Shown here: positions 52,178 to 59,504 of the stretch, one piece after another
Numbering within the stretch: the first letter of the stretch is position 1
How the letters are laid out: each line of letters starts with the position of its first letter
Assembly (NCBI GenBank): GCA_001298555.1
Contig: LJCW01000285.1
Location: 1 to 59,735 of the forward strand
Source: Actinobacteria bacterium OV450
Lineage (GTDB): Bacteria; Actinomycetota; Actinomycetes; Streptomycetales; Streptomycetaceae
DNA: 59,735 nt
Direction: 5' to 3'
Position numbers and translations under genes: made by a program
Notes under the pieces: generated by a model
Told to the model about the DNA's origin: nothing
Database searches by the model: none
What the model saw: only the letters and a program-made list of their open reading frames with translations

Positions 52178-52258
52178 CGCCCAGCTGCGGCGCCCAGCTG
52201 CGGCGCCCAGCTGCGGCGCCCGGACGCACAGCTCGTTCATGATTCACAGCTCATTCAT
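52178..52258. repeat. Short tandem repeats upstream of the protease
   Basis: Three 13-base units CGCCCAGCTGCGG run head to tail at 52178-52216. Next, CACAGCTCGTTCAT (52227-52240) recurs as CACAGCTCATTCAT (52245-52258), an 18-base tandem repeat with one change, ending 47 bases before the protease ATG. The 18-base repeat could be a regulator site; the 13-base repeat lies in the 5' side of the divergent hydrolase and overlaps nothing coding. Confidence 0.6.
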
Positions 52259-52305
52259 ATGGAATATCTGGCTCCGGACATAGCTTCGGCGGGGAGGCTC
52301 GGGGC

Positions 52306-53088
52306 ATGATCCCGCGCATGCACTCCCGACGACCGGCCGACCGAGCCCGCACCCGGCGTGCGGCGTCCCGGATCCTGCTCGCGCTGGCCGCGATGGCCGC
52401 CCTGGTCAGCGTGGACCTGCCCGACGCCGCGGCCGTGCCGCCGCTCGGGGTGACCGTCGAGGCCGGGTCCGACGCCGCGGCGAACCGGGTGGGCGCCCTG
52501 TTCGCGGACGGCCTCGACGGCGGCCACTTCTGCACGGCGGCCGTGGTGCACAGCGACGACCGCGATGTGATCGCGACCGCCGCACACTGCCTGGACAACC
52601 CGGACACCACGGTGTTCGCGCCGGGCTACCGCGACGGCAAGGCCCCTTACGGCACGTGGAGGCTGACCGGCACGTACGTCGCCCCGAGCTGGACGGACGG
52701 CCGGGACCCGGACCAGGACATCGCCTTCGCGACGGTCGTCCCGGCGGACGGCGGCGCCCGGCGCATCGAGGACGCGGTGGGCGGCTTTCCCGTGGCCACG
52801 GAGCAGCCGGACGAGGTGACGGTGACGGTCCTCGGCTACCCCAGCTCGGACGAGACCCCGCTGCGCTGCGCCAACGCCACGAGCCTGTTCTCGCAGACCC
52901 AGCGCCGCATCGACTGCCCGGACCTCAGCGGCGGCACGAGCGGCAGCCCCTGGCTCGCGGACGGCGCCCTGACCGGCGTCCTCGGCGGCTACGAGGCCGG
53001 CGGCGCCGTCCCGGAGGTCTCCTACAGCGCGGTGATGGGCGACCAGGCCCTGGAGCTCTACCGCGAGGCGGCGGTCTCCGCGGGCTGA
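52306..53088 (+). CDS. Secreted trypsin-like serine protease (S1 family)
   Basis: 260 residues. Twin-arginine-like head (ADRARTRRAAS) and a hydrophobic segment give a signal peptide ending near DAAA (about residue 43). The triad is complete: His in TAAHC, Asp in DQDIAF and Ser in GGTSGSPW. Cysteines at HFC and AAHC and at LRCAN and DCPD suit two disulfides. GGGGAGG is eight bases upstream of ATG 52306. Its last 31 bases overlap the convergent Nudix gene. Probably a secreted chymotrypsin-fold endopeptidase; substrate open. Confidence 0.85.
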   Translation: MIPRMHSRRPADRARTRRAASRILLALAAMAALVSVDLPDAAAVPPLGVTVEAGSDAAANRVGALFADGLDGGHFCTAAVVHSDDRDVIATAAHCLDNPDTTVFAPGYRDGKAPYGTWRLTGTYVAPSWTDGRDPDQDIAFATVVPADGGARRIEDAVGGFPVATEQPDEVTVTVLGYPSSDETPLRCANATSLFSQTQRRIDCPDLSGGTSGSPWLADGALTGVLGGYEAGGAVPEVSYSAVMGDQALELYREAAVSAG

Positions 53089-53918
53089 CCGCCCGGCTCG
53101 TCGCCGGACCGCCCGAGCGGGTCCGTGCCGAAATCCTCCGGCCGCTCCCGCCGCAGCAGCCCGGCGCGGTTGTCGAGCAGTTCGACGGCCTCCCTCAGGC
53201 CCACGCCGAACTCCTCCCGGAGCTTCTGCACGGCCTGGATCCGGCGGCCGCCGAGGATCAGGTGGTCGACGCGCGACCAGCTCGCCGCCGTGGCCTCGCC
53301 CGGCCACGTCAGGGACTCGACCTGCAGCCGCAGCCGGGCGGCGTCGCGCAGCGCCGCGTCACGCTCCGCGCGGATTCGCGCCGGTTCGACGAGCGGATCC
53401 GCGGGGTCCTCCTCCGGCAGGGCGCCTTGCTCTCCGGACGGGCCCGCCGCCCCCGCGAACCAGGTCGGGGCGTCCTCCTGCCGGGCCCGGTGGATGCGGT
53501 CCACCGCGAAGGGCTCCAGATCGGGCAGGGCGTCCACCTCGAACCAGCCCACCTCCAGCGACTCGCTGTCGTTGACCCGGGCCTCGCCCCCGGTGGCCCG
53601 GCAGCGGAAGGTGATGTCCTGGAACTGGCAGACGTCCCCGTTCGGGTAGGTGATCGGTTCGAGCATCTGCACCAGCACCACCCGCTCCGGCACGCAGTGC
53701 ACCGCCGTCTCCTCGTACACCTCGCGCACCGCCGTGACGGCGGGCTGCTCCCCCGGCTCCGCGATACCGCCGACCACGGACCAGCGGCCGGTGTCGGAGC
53801 GCCGGCCGAGCAGGACGCGTCCCCGGTCGTCGAAGACGATGGCGGTGACCCCGGGCAGCAGGAGCAGCTGGTTCCCGGCCGAGGCGCGGATCTGGCGGAT
53901 GAACTCAGGTGTGGTCAT
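53058..53918 (-). CDS. NUDIX hydrolase with L7/L12-like C-terminal extension
   Basis: 286 residues. The Nudix domain (about 20-150) has the box as GGIAEPGE, then RE-VYEETA, with TGRWSVVGG before it. About residues 150-215 are charged and helical. The C-terminus (about 220-252) reads ILGGRRIQAVQKLREEFGVG then LREAVELLDNRAG, resembling the C-terminal domain of ribosomal protein L7/L12. The TAGGGT six bases before ATG 53918 indicates a leaderless mRNA. It overlaps the protease 3' end on the other strand. Substrate unknown; the tail could mediate protein binding (inference). Confidence 0.82.
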   Translation of the reverse strand: MTTPEFIRQIRASAGNQLLLLPGVTAIVFDDRGRVLLGRRSDTGRWSVVGGIAEPGEQPAVTAVREVYEETAVHCVPERVVLVQMLEPITYPNGDVCQFQDITFRCRATGGEARVNDSESLEVGWFEVDALPDLEPFAVDRIHRARQEDAPTWFAGAAGPSGEQGALPEEDPADPLVEPARIRAERDAALRDAARLRLQVESLTWPGEATAASWSRVDHLILGGRRIQAVQKLREEFGVGLREAVELLDNRAGLLRRERPEDFGTDPLGRSGDEPGGQPAETAASR

Positions 53919-53975
53919 CCCACGACCCTACGGAACCGCGCACACCGGCCCGCGCCGGGCGGCCCGCGTCAGGGG

Positions 53976-55577
53976 TCAGGAGGCCCGGCGGGACCGGATC
54001 CGGCGGGCGAGGATCCGGCCGAGGCCGCCCGCGGCCACCAGGAGCAGCGCGTACTCGGGCAGCGGACCCACGCGGGTGGCCGGGGTCTGCGTGGAGTGCA
54101 GCGGGATCTCGTCGACCAGCGCGTCCGCCGTGAACATCTCGGTCTGCTGGACGATGTGCCCGTCGGGGCGGATCACGGCGCTGACACCGCTGGTGACGGG
54201 GACGAGCACGGTCCGGCTGTGCTCGACGGCACGCACCCGGTCCATCGCGAGCTGCTGGTAGGTCATCTGCGAGCGGCCGAACGTCGCGTTGTTGCTCGGC
54301 ACGGCGATCACCTGCGCCCCCGCCCGGACCGTGGAGCGCACGGCGTCGTCGAAGGCCGCCTCGAAGCAGGTGACCATGCCGACCCGGCTGCCCGCCATGG
54401 CGAAGACGCCCGGCTCCTTGCCGGGGCCGAAGTCGCGCTGCACCCGGTCCACGTCCGCGCTGAAGAGCCGGACGAACGACCGCATCGGGATGCGCTCGCC
54501 GAAGGGCTGGATCTTGCGCTTGTCGTACGTGGCGACGGGCCCCTTGGCCGGGTCCCACAGGATCATCGTGTTGCGCAGCGGGCCGGTCTCGGGCGCCAGC
54601 ACCGTGCCGATCGCGACCGGCACGCCGATGGTCTTGACCGCGTTGTCGATGACGGCGTACGCATCGGGCTCGGTGTACGGGTCGATGTCGGAGGAGTTCT
54701 CCGGCCAGACCACGAAGTCGGGCCGCGGGACCCGTCCCGCCTTGACGTCCGCGGCGAGCTGGAGCGTGCGGTTGGCGTGGTTGTCGAGGACCGCGCGGCG
54801 CTGGGCGTTGAAGTCGAAGCCGGCGCGCGGGACGTTGCCCTGGACGACGGCGGCCACGGCGGTGCCGTTCTCGGGGGCGTCGGACACCAGCGGGCGGGCG
54901 GCGAGCGCCGCGCCGACCGGGGCCACGACGGTCAGCACGGCGAGGGCCGCGGCGGTCCGGCGGGGCTGGCTGCGGGCCGTGCGCAGGGTCTCGTACAGCC
55001 CGAATCCGCAGAGGGCGACGGCGAAGGAGAGCAGCGGGGTGCCGCCGAGGGCCGCGAGCGGCAGGAAGAACCCGTCGGCCTGGCCGAAGGCGAGCTTGCC
55101 CCAGGGGAACCCGCCGAAGGGGGCCCGGGCGCGCAGCGCCTCGCCCGCGATCCAGACGGCCGCGCCCCACAGGGGCCAGACGCGGAGCCGGCTGACCAGG
55201 GCGATCCCGAGGCAGGTGAGGCCGGTCAGGATCGCTTCGAGGGTGACGAGGGCGAGCCAGGGGACCGGGCCGACGCCCTCGCTGGTCCAGACGAGCAGCG
55301 GCAGCAGGAAGCCGAGCCCGTGCAGGAGGCCGAGGCCGAAGCCCGCGCGGGCGCGGCGGCCGTGGAGGCAGCCGCCGAGCACGGCGAGGGCGAAGGGGGC
55401 CAGCCACCACAGCGGGCGCGGCGGGAAGCTGAGGTAGAGCAGCACGCCGGAGCCGGCCGCGAGGGCGGCGCGCAGCGGCCAGGAGCCCGCCCACCGCTTC
55501 CAGGGGGCCGCGGCGGCTTCGGTTCCGGCTTCCGCTTCTGCGGTGCGGCCGGGCTCTGCGGTGATGCTGCTGCTCAT
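53976..55577 (-). CDS. lnt: Apolipoprotein N-acyltransferase
   Basis: 533 residues. About six to seven N-terminal membrane segments hold the active domain, a nitrilase-fold part follows (about 215-470), and a last segment anchors the C-terminus. The catalytic triad is seen: Glu in VVWPENSSDID, Lys in YDKRKIQPFGE and Cys in VTCFEAAFD. It adds the third acyl chain to the N-terminal cysteine of lipoproteins such as ModA. TACACT lies seven bases before the ATG with no Shine-Dalgarno: leaderless transcript likely. Streptomyces typically carry two Lnt paralogues; which one this is cannot be told. Confidence 0.9.
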   Translation of the reverse strand: MSSSITAEPGRTAEAEAGTEAAAAPWKRWAGSWPLRAALAAGSGVLLYLSFPPRPLWWLAPFALAVLGGCLHGRRARAGFGLGLLHGLGFLLPLLVWTSEGVGPVPWLALVTLEAILTGLTCLGIALVSRLRVWPLWGAAVWIAGEALRARAPFGGFPWGKLAFGQADGFFLPLAALGGTPLLSFAVALCGFGLYETLRTARSQPRRTAAALAVLTVVAPVGAALAARPLVSDAPENGTAVAAVVQGNVPRAGFDFNAQRRAVLDNHANRTLQLAADVKAGRVPRPDFVVWPENSSDIDPYTEPDAYAVIDNAVKTIGVPVAIGTVLAPETGPLRNTMILWDPAKGPVATYDKRKIQPFGERIPMRSFVRLFSADVDRVQRDFGPGKEPGVFAMAGSRVGMVTCFEAAFDDAVRSTVRAGAQVIAVPSNNATFGRSQMTYQQLAMDRVRAVEHSRTVLVPVTSGVSAVIRPDGHIVQQTEMFTADALVDEIPLHSTQTPATRVGPLPEYALLLVAAGGLGRILARRIRSRRAS

Positions 55578-55619
55578 TTGCCGGAGTGTACGTGCCCACC
55601 CGCGGCAGCGGGAGAAGCC

Positions 55620-56135
55620 TCAGCCGGCGAGGGCGCGCAGGTGGGCGCGGATGACCCGGACCGCGTTCTCGGCGTCGTCGACGGTGACCGTGAACACCTT
55701 GCCGTCGCCGAGCCGCAACTCCAGTCCCTCGCCGCGCCGGACGATGACGGCGGTGCCCTTGTCCGGGCGCCAGCGACAGCCCCAGCCACCCCACTGCTGG
55801 GGGGTGATCCGGGGGAGGAACTCGGCGGAGGTCACCTCCACCAGGCGGATCCTGCGGCGCGGCAGCCCGATGTGGCCGCAGCGGACCTCCATCGCCTCGG
55901 CGTCGACCGTGACGGCGACGTGCACGAACGCGAGGGTGCCGAAGAGGATCAGCAGTCCGACGGCGAGGCAGCCGATGACGGACATGAGGAGCGGGGCGAG
56001 GCCGCCCGTCCAGTTCGAGTCGACGGCGAGCTCGACGCCGAGTGCGAGGCAGGCCGCGCCGGCCACGGCAAGGAGCCATTGCCCGCGGTTGGAGGCCCGT
56101 CCCGTCCACAGGGGACCCGGTGGGTGAACCGTCAT
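55620..56135 (-). CDS. Membrane protein with PH-like domain (hypothetical)
   Basis: 171 residues. Two membrane segments (about 22-40 and 48-70) precede a beta-rich domain (about 75-170; AMEVRCGHIGLPRRRIRLVEV and VTVDDAENAVRVIRAHL) that resembles bacterial PH domains. No named family recognised. I start at ATG 56135 since TACGCT (56148-56143) lies seven bases upstream, suggesting a leaderless mRNA; the open frame extends another 43 residues but looks non-coding. Upstream of lnt on the same strand, 42 bases away, so possibly in the same transcript. Confidence 0.65.
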   Translation of the reverse strand: MTVHPPGPLWTGRASNRGQWLLAVAGAACLALGVELAVDSNWTGGLAPLLMSVIGCLAVGLLILFGTLAFVHVAVTVDAEAMEVRCGHIGLPRRRIRLVEVTSAEFLPRITPQQWGGWGCRWRPDKGTAVIVRRGEGLELRLGDGKVFTVTVDDAENAVRVIRAHLRALAG

Positions 56136-56218
56136 GTGTAGCAGCGTACTCACGTTCCGCATCTGCGCCACTGCCTCTCGCCCGCGCGGCGGACGCGCCG
56201 AAAGGCATCTGCCCGGCC

Positions 56219-56249
56219 TTGACCTCAAGCAAACTTGAGGTCCTACGTT
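56219..56249 (+). promoter_or_regulatory. SoxR/MerR-type promoter of the VOC gene
   Basis: TTGACC (56219-56224) and TACGTT (56244-56249) are 19 bases apart, the over-long spacer diagnostic of MerR-family activation. The spacer is filled by the palindrome CCTCAAGCAAACTTGAGG (56223-56240), essentially a SoxR box. The -10 lies seven bases before ATG 56257. Confidence 0.7.
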
Positions 56250-56256
56250 CACCCTC

Positions 56257-56742
56257 ATGAGCACTCACGAGACAGACGAGCAGGCAGTTCGGACCGCACA
56301 CACCGTCCCGGACCGCTACCGCACGGCGGTGGTCGCGCACATCATGGTGGCCGACGCGCCGGCCGCACTCTCCTTCTACCGACGGGCCTTCGACGCCGTC
56401 GAGGACTTCCGGCTCGACCACCCCGAGGGCGGGGTGATGCACGCCGAGATACGGATCGCCGGGGCCACCCTGATGCTCGGCGACGTCTCCGAGGGGCCGT
56501 TCACCGCCCCGTCGGCGCTGGGCGGCACCTCGGCCGCACTGCACGTGTTCGTACCGGACGTGGACGCCCTGGTACGGACGGCGGTCGCCGAGGGCGCGGA
56601 GCTGCTCCAGCCGCCGGCCGACCAGTTCCACGGCGACCGGACCGCCATCCTCAGGGACCCGTTCGGGCACCTGTGGGTGTTCCTGACCCACCTGGAGGAC
56701 GTGTCCCGGGACGAGCTGGAGCGCCGGCTGACGGGCGCATGA
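56257..56742 (+). CDS. VOC-family (PhnB/glyoxalase-like) protein
   Basis: 161 residues with the vicinal-oxygen-chelate fold. Motifs AHIMVADAPAALSFYRRAF, EIRIAGATLMLGD, LHVFVPDVDALV and RDPFGHLWVFLTH are those of the PhnB-like group. The metal residues of true glyoxalase I are partly absent, so the reaction is unknown; bleomycin-resistance-like binding proteins are possible. Its promoter has a SoxR-type box and places the -10 seven bases from the ATG, so it is probably a redox-inducible gene with a leaderless mRNA. No SoxR gene lies in the window. Confidence 0.85.
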   Translation: MSTHETDEQAVRTAHTVPDRYRTAVVAHIMVADAPAALSFYRRAFDAVEDFRLDHPEGGVMHAEIRIAGATLMLGDVSEGPFTAPSALGGTSAALHVFVPDVDALVRTAVAEGAELLQPPADQFHGDRTAILRDPFGHLWVFLTHLEDVSRDELERRLTGA

Positions 56743-57095
56743 CCCCGACGGCTCCAGCCACCGGCCAGCGTCCGACGACCGCCTCGCACGGTACGGCCCG
56801 GCCGCTCGGCCACCGGCCGTAAATCGGTGGAGGCTCCACGTGACGGAGGCGAAGGCGACGCGCTGGGCGCTCCGGCGGCGCTCGCGGTCGGACGCGCGCA
56901 GGGCGGCGGGCAGGGCGGCCCGCCCGTGGGCGGCCCGCCTCGGCTCGGTCCGTTCGAGCGGCAGCGCGGCCGGCACGGTGCCGTCGGGACGGCGGATCCG
57001 GGCGCCCCGGTACGGAACGGCCCGCGCCCGCAGCGCCCCGCCGAGGCCGAGCCGGCCGGGGCGCCGCCCGGGCGGTGGGCTGGATGTCGCGCCCC
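56743..57095. other. Intergenic stretch, no convincing gene
   Basis: Arg/Pro-rich open frames occur on both strands, none with a recognisable domain or ribosome site. A perfect GTGGA-GGC-TCCAC palindrome is at 56827-56839. A leftward frame (about 57048 to 56700) reads somewhat protein-like, with HGRAALPAALRASD, but has no start. Possibly a degraded gene. Confidence 0.45.
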
Positions 57096-57141
57096 CTCAC
57101 CACCACAGCTGCGGTACCACGGATGTGGTTAGGGTGGTGAG
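57096..57141. promoter_or_regulatory. Nested palindromes at the TetR start
   Basis: Outer arms CTCACCACC (57096-57104) and GGTGGTGAG (57133-57141) enclose an inner ACCAC-GGAT-GTGGT (57116-57129). The -10 candidate TAGGGT (57130-57135) lies between them, six bases from GTG 57142. A strong candidate for autoregulation by the TetR protein. Confidence 0.55.
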
Positions 57142-57741
57142 GTGAATCAGGACCGACGGGACCGGCTGCGCGACGGGGCCCTCACCGTGCTGGCGGAGGC
57201 GGGCGGGCGCGGGCTGACGCACCGGGCCGTCGACGCGGCCGCCGCCGTACCGCCGGGCACGGCCAAGAACTACTTCCCGACCCGCGACTCGCTCCTGCGC
57301 GCCGCGGCCGAGCGCTGCCTGGAGCGGTACCGGGGCGTGGCCGCCGGCCTCGCCGGAGCCGGGGCGGGGCCCGCCGACCGGACCGCACTGGCGGCCCTGC
57401 TCGCCGGGCTGCTGCGCGAGGTCGCCGGGCCCGGGCGGCCGCGCGTACTCGCCTACCTGGAACTCCGGACCGAGGCGGCGCGGCGGCCGTGGCTGGCCGC
57501 ACTGCTCGACCCGGTCGGCGCATCGGACTTCGCGGCGTACGAACGGCTGCTGCGCACCGCCGGCCTGCCGGCCGGGCCGGAGCGGGCCCGCACCCTCACG
57601 CTCGCCGTGCACGGCGCCATCCCGCACCTGCTGGCCGGGGCGCCGGACACCCTGGCCGCCGCCGGGCTCGACGACCTGGAGGGCTTCGCCCGCGGGGTAC
57701 TGGCCTGCGCATGCCCCGAACGGCCCGAGGAGGACATGTGA
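57142..57741 (+). CDS. TetR-family transcriptional regulator
   Basis: 199 residues. The helix-turn-helix is RDGALTVLAEAGGRGLTHRAVDAAA then TAKNYFPTRDSLLRAA (about residues 10-60); the remainder is a helical ligand domain. The GTG start has TAGGGT six bases upstream and no Shine-Dalgarno, suggesting a leaderless mRNA. Its last codons overlap the start of the ADP-ribosylglycohydrolase gene (ATGTGA), so the two are cotranslated and the regulator probably controls that enzyme and itself through the palindromes upstream. Confidence 0.84.
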   Translation: MNQDRRDRLRDGALTVLAEAGGRGLTHRAVDAAAAVPPGTAKNYFPTRDSLLRAAAERCLERYRGVAAGLAGAGAGPADRTALAALLAGLLREVAGPGRPRVLAYLELRTEAARRPWLAALLDPVGASDFAAYERLLRTAGLPAGPERARTLTLAVHGAIPHLLAGAPDTLAAAGLDDLEGFARGVLACACPERPEEDM

Positions 57742-58658
57742 TCCCTCGACTCGACCGCGCCGTGGGCGCCATCCTGGGCTCGGCCGTGGGCGACGCCCTC
57801 GGTGCGCCCTACGAGTTCGGGCCCGCCGGGGCGTTGACGGCGCGTGGGCAGGAAATGCGCGGGGGCGGCGGCTGGGATCCGGGCGAGGCCACCGACGACA
57901 CGCAGATGGCCGTCCTGGTCGGCGAATCCCTGCTGGAGCACGGCGGTCTCGAACTCCCCGACGTCTTCGCGCGGTTCCAGCGCTGGGCGGCCGCCGACCC
58001 CAAGGACATCGGGCTCCAGACCGAGTACGTGCTGACCAGCGGCGAGGCCTGGGACCTGGCCGCCGCCCTGCACTTCCAGATCAACGCGCGGGCGGCGGGC
58101 AACGGTTCCCTGATGCGGGCGTCCACCTCGGCGGTCTACTTCGCCGCGGACGGACGGGACGCGACGATGGACGCCGCCCGGCGGATCGCCGCCCTCACCC
58201 ACGGCGACCGGGCGGCCTGGGAGGGCACGGCCGTACTGCACGAGCTCGTACGCGTGGCGCTCGGCGGGGACGACCCGCTGGCCGCACTCCCGGAGGTGCT
58301 CGGCGCGGTGCACCCGAACCACCGCGAGCGGTACCGGGTCGTCCTCGACCCCGACTGGCATCCGGCGCAAGCCACCGAGTTCAACGGAGCCGTGTGGCCC
58401 TGCCTGGGCTCCGCGGTGTGGGCCCTGCGGACGACCACGGGGTTCGCCGAGGCCGTACGGGCCGCCGTGGACCTCGGCGGGGACACCGACACGGTGGCGG
58501 CGGTCACCGGAACCCTGGCCGGAGCCCGCTACGGCCGGGCGGCGATCCCGCCCGAGTGGACCGCCGCGCTGCACGTGCCGCTTCCCGGGTACGGCGGCCG
58601 GGTGCTGGACGCGGACGCGCTGGGCGCGCTGGCCCGGTCACTGGCGGAGCGGACGTAA
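57738..58658 (+). CDS. ADP-ribosylglycohydrolase (DraG/ARH family)
   Basis: 306 residues. The family reads GAILGSAVGDALGAPYE, DDTQM (first metal ligands) and the closing DLGGDTDTVAAV (second metal site), all intact, so it should be an active Mg/Mn-dependent hydrolase that removes ADP-ribose from proteins or from free ADP-ribosyl compounds. GTG 57738 lies in the stop region of the TetR gene and has AGGAGG five bases upstream. The substrate and the matching ADP-ribosyltransferase are not in the window. Confidence 0.87.
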   Translation: MIPRLDRAVGAILGSAVGDALGAPYEFGPAGALTARGQEMRGGGGWDPGEATDDTQMAVLVGESLLEHGGLELPDVFARFQRWAAADPKDIGLQTEYVLTSGEAWDLAAALHFQINARAAGNGSLMRASTSAVYFAADGRDATMDAARRIAALTHGDRAAWEGTAVLHELVRVALGGDDPLAALPEVLGAVHPNHRERYRVVLDPDWHPAQATEFNGAVWPCLGSAVWALRTTTGFAEAVRAAVDLGGDTDTVAAVTGTLAGARYGRAAIPPEWTAALHVPLPGYGGRVLDADALGALARSLAERT

Positions 58659-58709
58659 CGGCCGGGGATCACCCGCAGCCGGGGCCGCCGCGCACCGGTC
58701 CGGAGGGGG

Positions 58710-59504
58710 TCACCGTCCGACGGCCGCGCCCTCGCCCACGAGCAGCCGCCCCTCGGCGTAGCCGAGCGCAGCGGCGGGGAGCGCACCGTCCTGGCCGCTG
58801 AGCAGGACGGTCAGGGTCCCGGTACGGGGCAGGCCCGGCTCGGGGAGGGCGCCGAGGCGACGCAGGGCCTGTACGGCGACCGGCTCGGCGGAGCCGTGGA
58901 AGCGCAGGTCGGCGCCGCCGGTCCGCTCGGCCAGGGCGGCCCGGATGGGCGCGTCGACGAGCTCGTAGTGCGTGCAGCCGAGGACGACGTCGGTGACATC
59001 GGCCGGGGTCAGCGCGGCAGCCGCGGCGACGGCCGCCGCGACGGCGTTGTCGTCCCCCGCCTCGACGGCGTCGGCGAGCCCCGGGCACGGCACCTCGGTG
59101 ACCCGGGCCCCGGCGGCGAAGTCACGGATCAGCCCGCGCTGGTAGGGGCTGCCGGTGGTGGCGGGCGTGGCCCAGATGGCCACGCGCCCGCCCGCAGCGG
59201 CGGCGGGCTTGATCGCGGGCACGGTCCCGATCACCGGGATCCCGGGTTCGAGCTCGGCCCGCAGTGCGGGCAGGGCGTGCACGCTGGCGGTGTTGCAGGC
59301 CACGATCAGCGCGTCCGGCCGGTGCCCGGCGGCGGCCCGGGCCACGCCGAGGGCGCGCCCGGTGAGGTCGTCGGGGGTGCGCGGGCCCCAGGGCATGCCG
59401 ACGGGGTCGGAGCTGAGGACCAGATCGACGTCGGGCCGCAGCCGCCGCATCGCGGCGGCCGCCGCGAGGAGGCCGATTCCGGAGTCCATGAGGGCGATCT
59501 TCAC
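58710..59504 (-). CDS. Glutamate-racemase-like (Asp/Glu racemase family) protein
   Basis: 264 residues. DSGIGLLAA at the N-terminus (the MurI pattern DSGxGG), VACNTASVHA with the first catalytic Cys, and GCTHYELV with the second Cys identify the MurI-like cofactor-independent racemase fold. The real MurI of the genome is probably elsewhere, so this could be a second racemase or a hydantoin/aspartate racemase relative. GTG 59504 has TAAGGT six bases upstream (59516-59511): leaderless mRNA likely. It converges on the ADP-ribosylglycohydrolase gene. Confidence 0.8.
   Translation of the reverse strand: MKIALMDSGIGLLAAAAAMRRLRPDVDLVLSSDPVGMPWGPRTPDDLTGRALGVARAAAGHRPDALIVACNTASVHALPALRAELEPGIPVIGTVPAIKPAAAAGGRVAIWATPATTGSPYQRGLIRDFAAGARVTEVPCPGLADAVEAGDDNAVAAAVAAAAALTPADVTDVVLGCTHYELVDAPIRAALAERTGGADLRFHGSAEPVAVQALRRLGALPEPGLPRTGTLTVLLSGQDGALPAAALGYAEGRLLVGEGAAVGR

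Noticed and set aside
56739..56822. 27-codon frame overlapping the VOC stop (ATGA)
   Set aside because: Too short, Thr/Pro/Ala-rich without motif; the overlap may be chance.
53905..56976. 1,023-codon open frame antisense to lnt and the VOC gene
   Set aside because: The sequence is low-complexity Arg/Pro-rich, has no motifs and covers genes with clear catalytic signatures on other frames.
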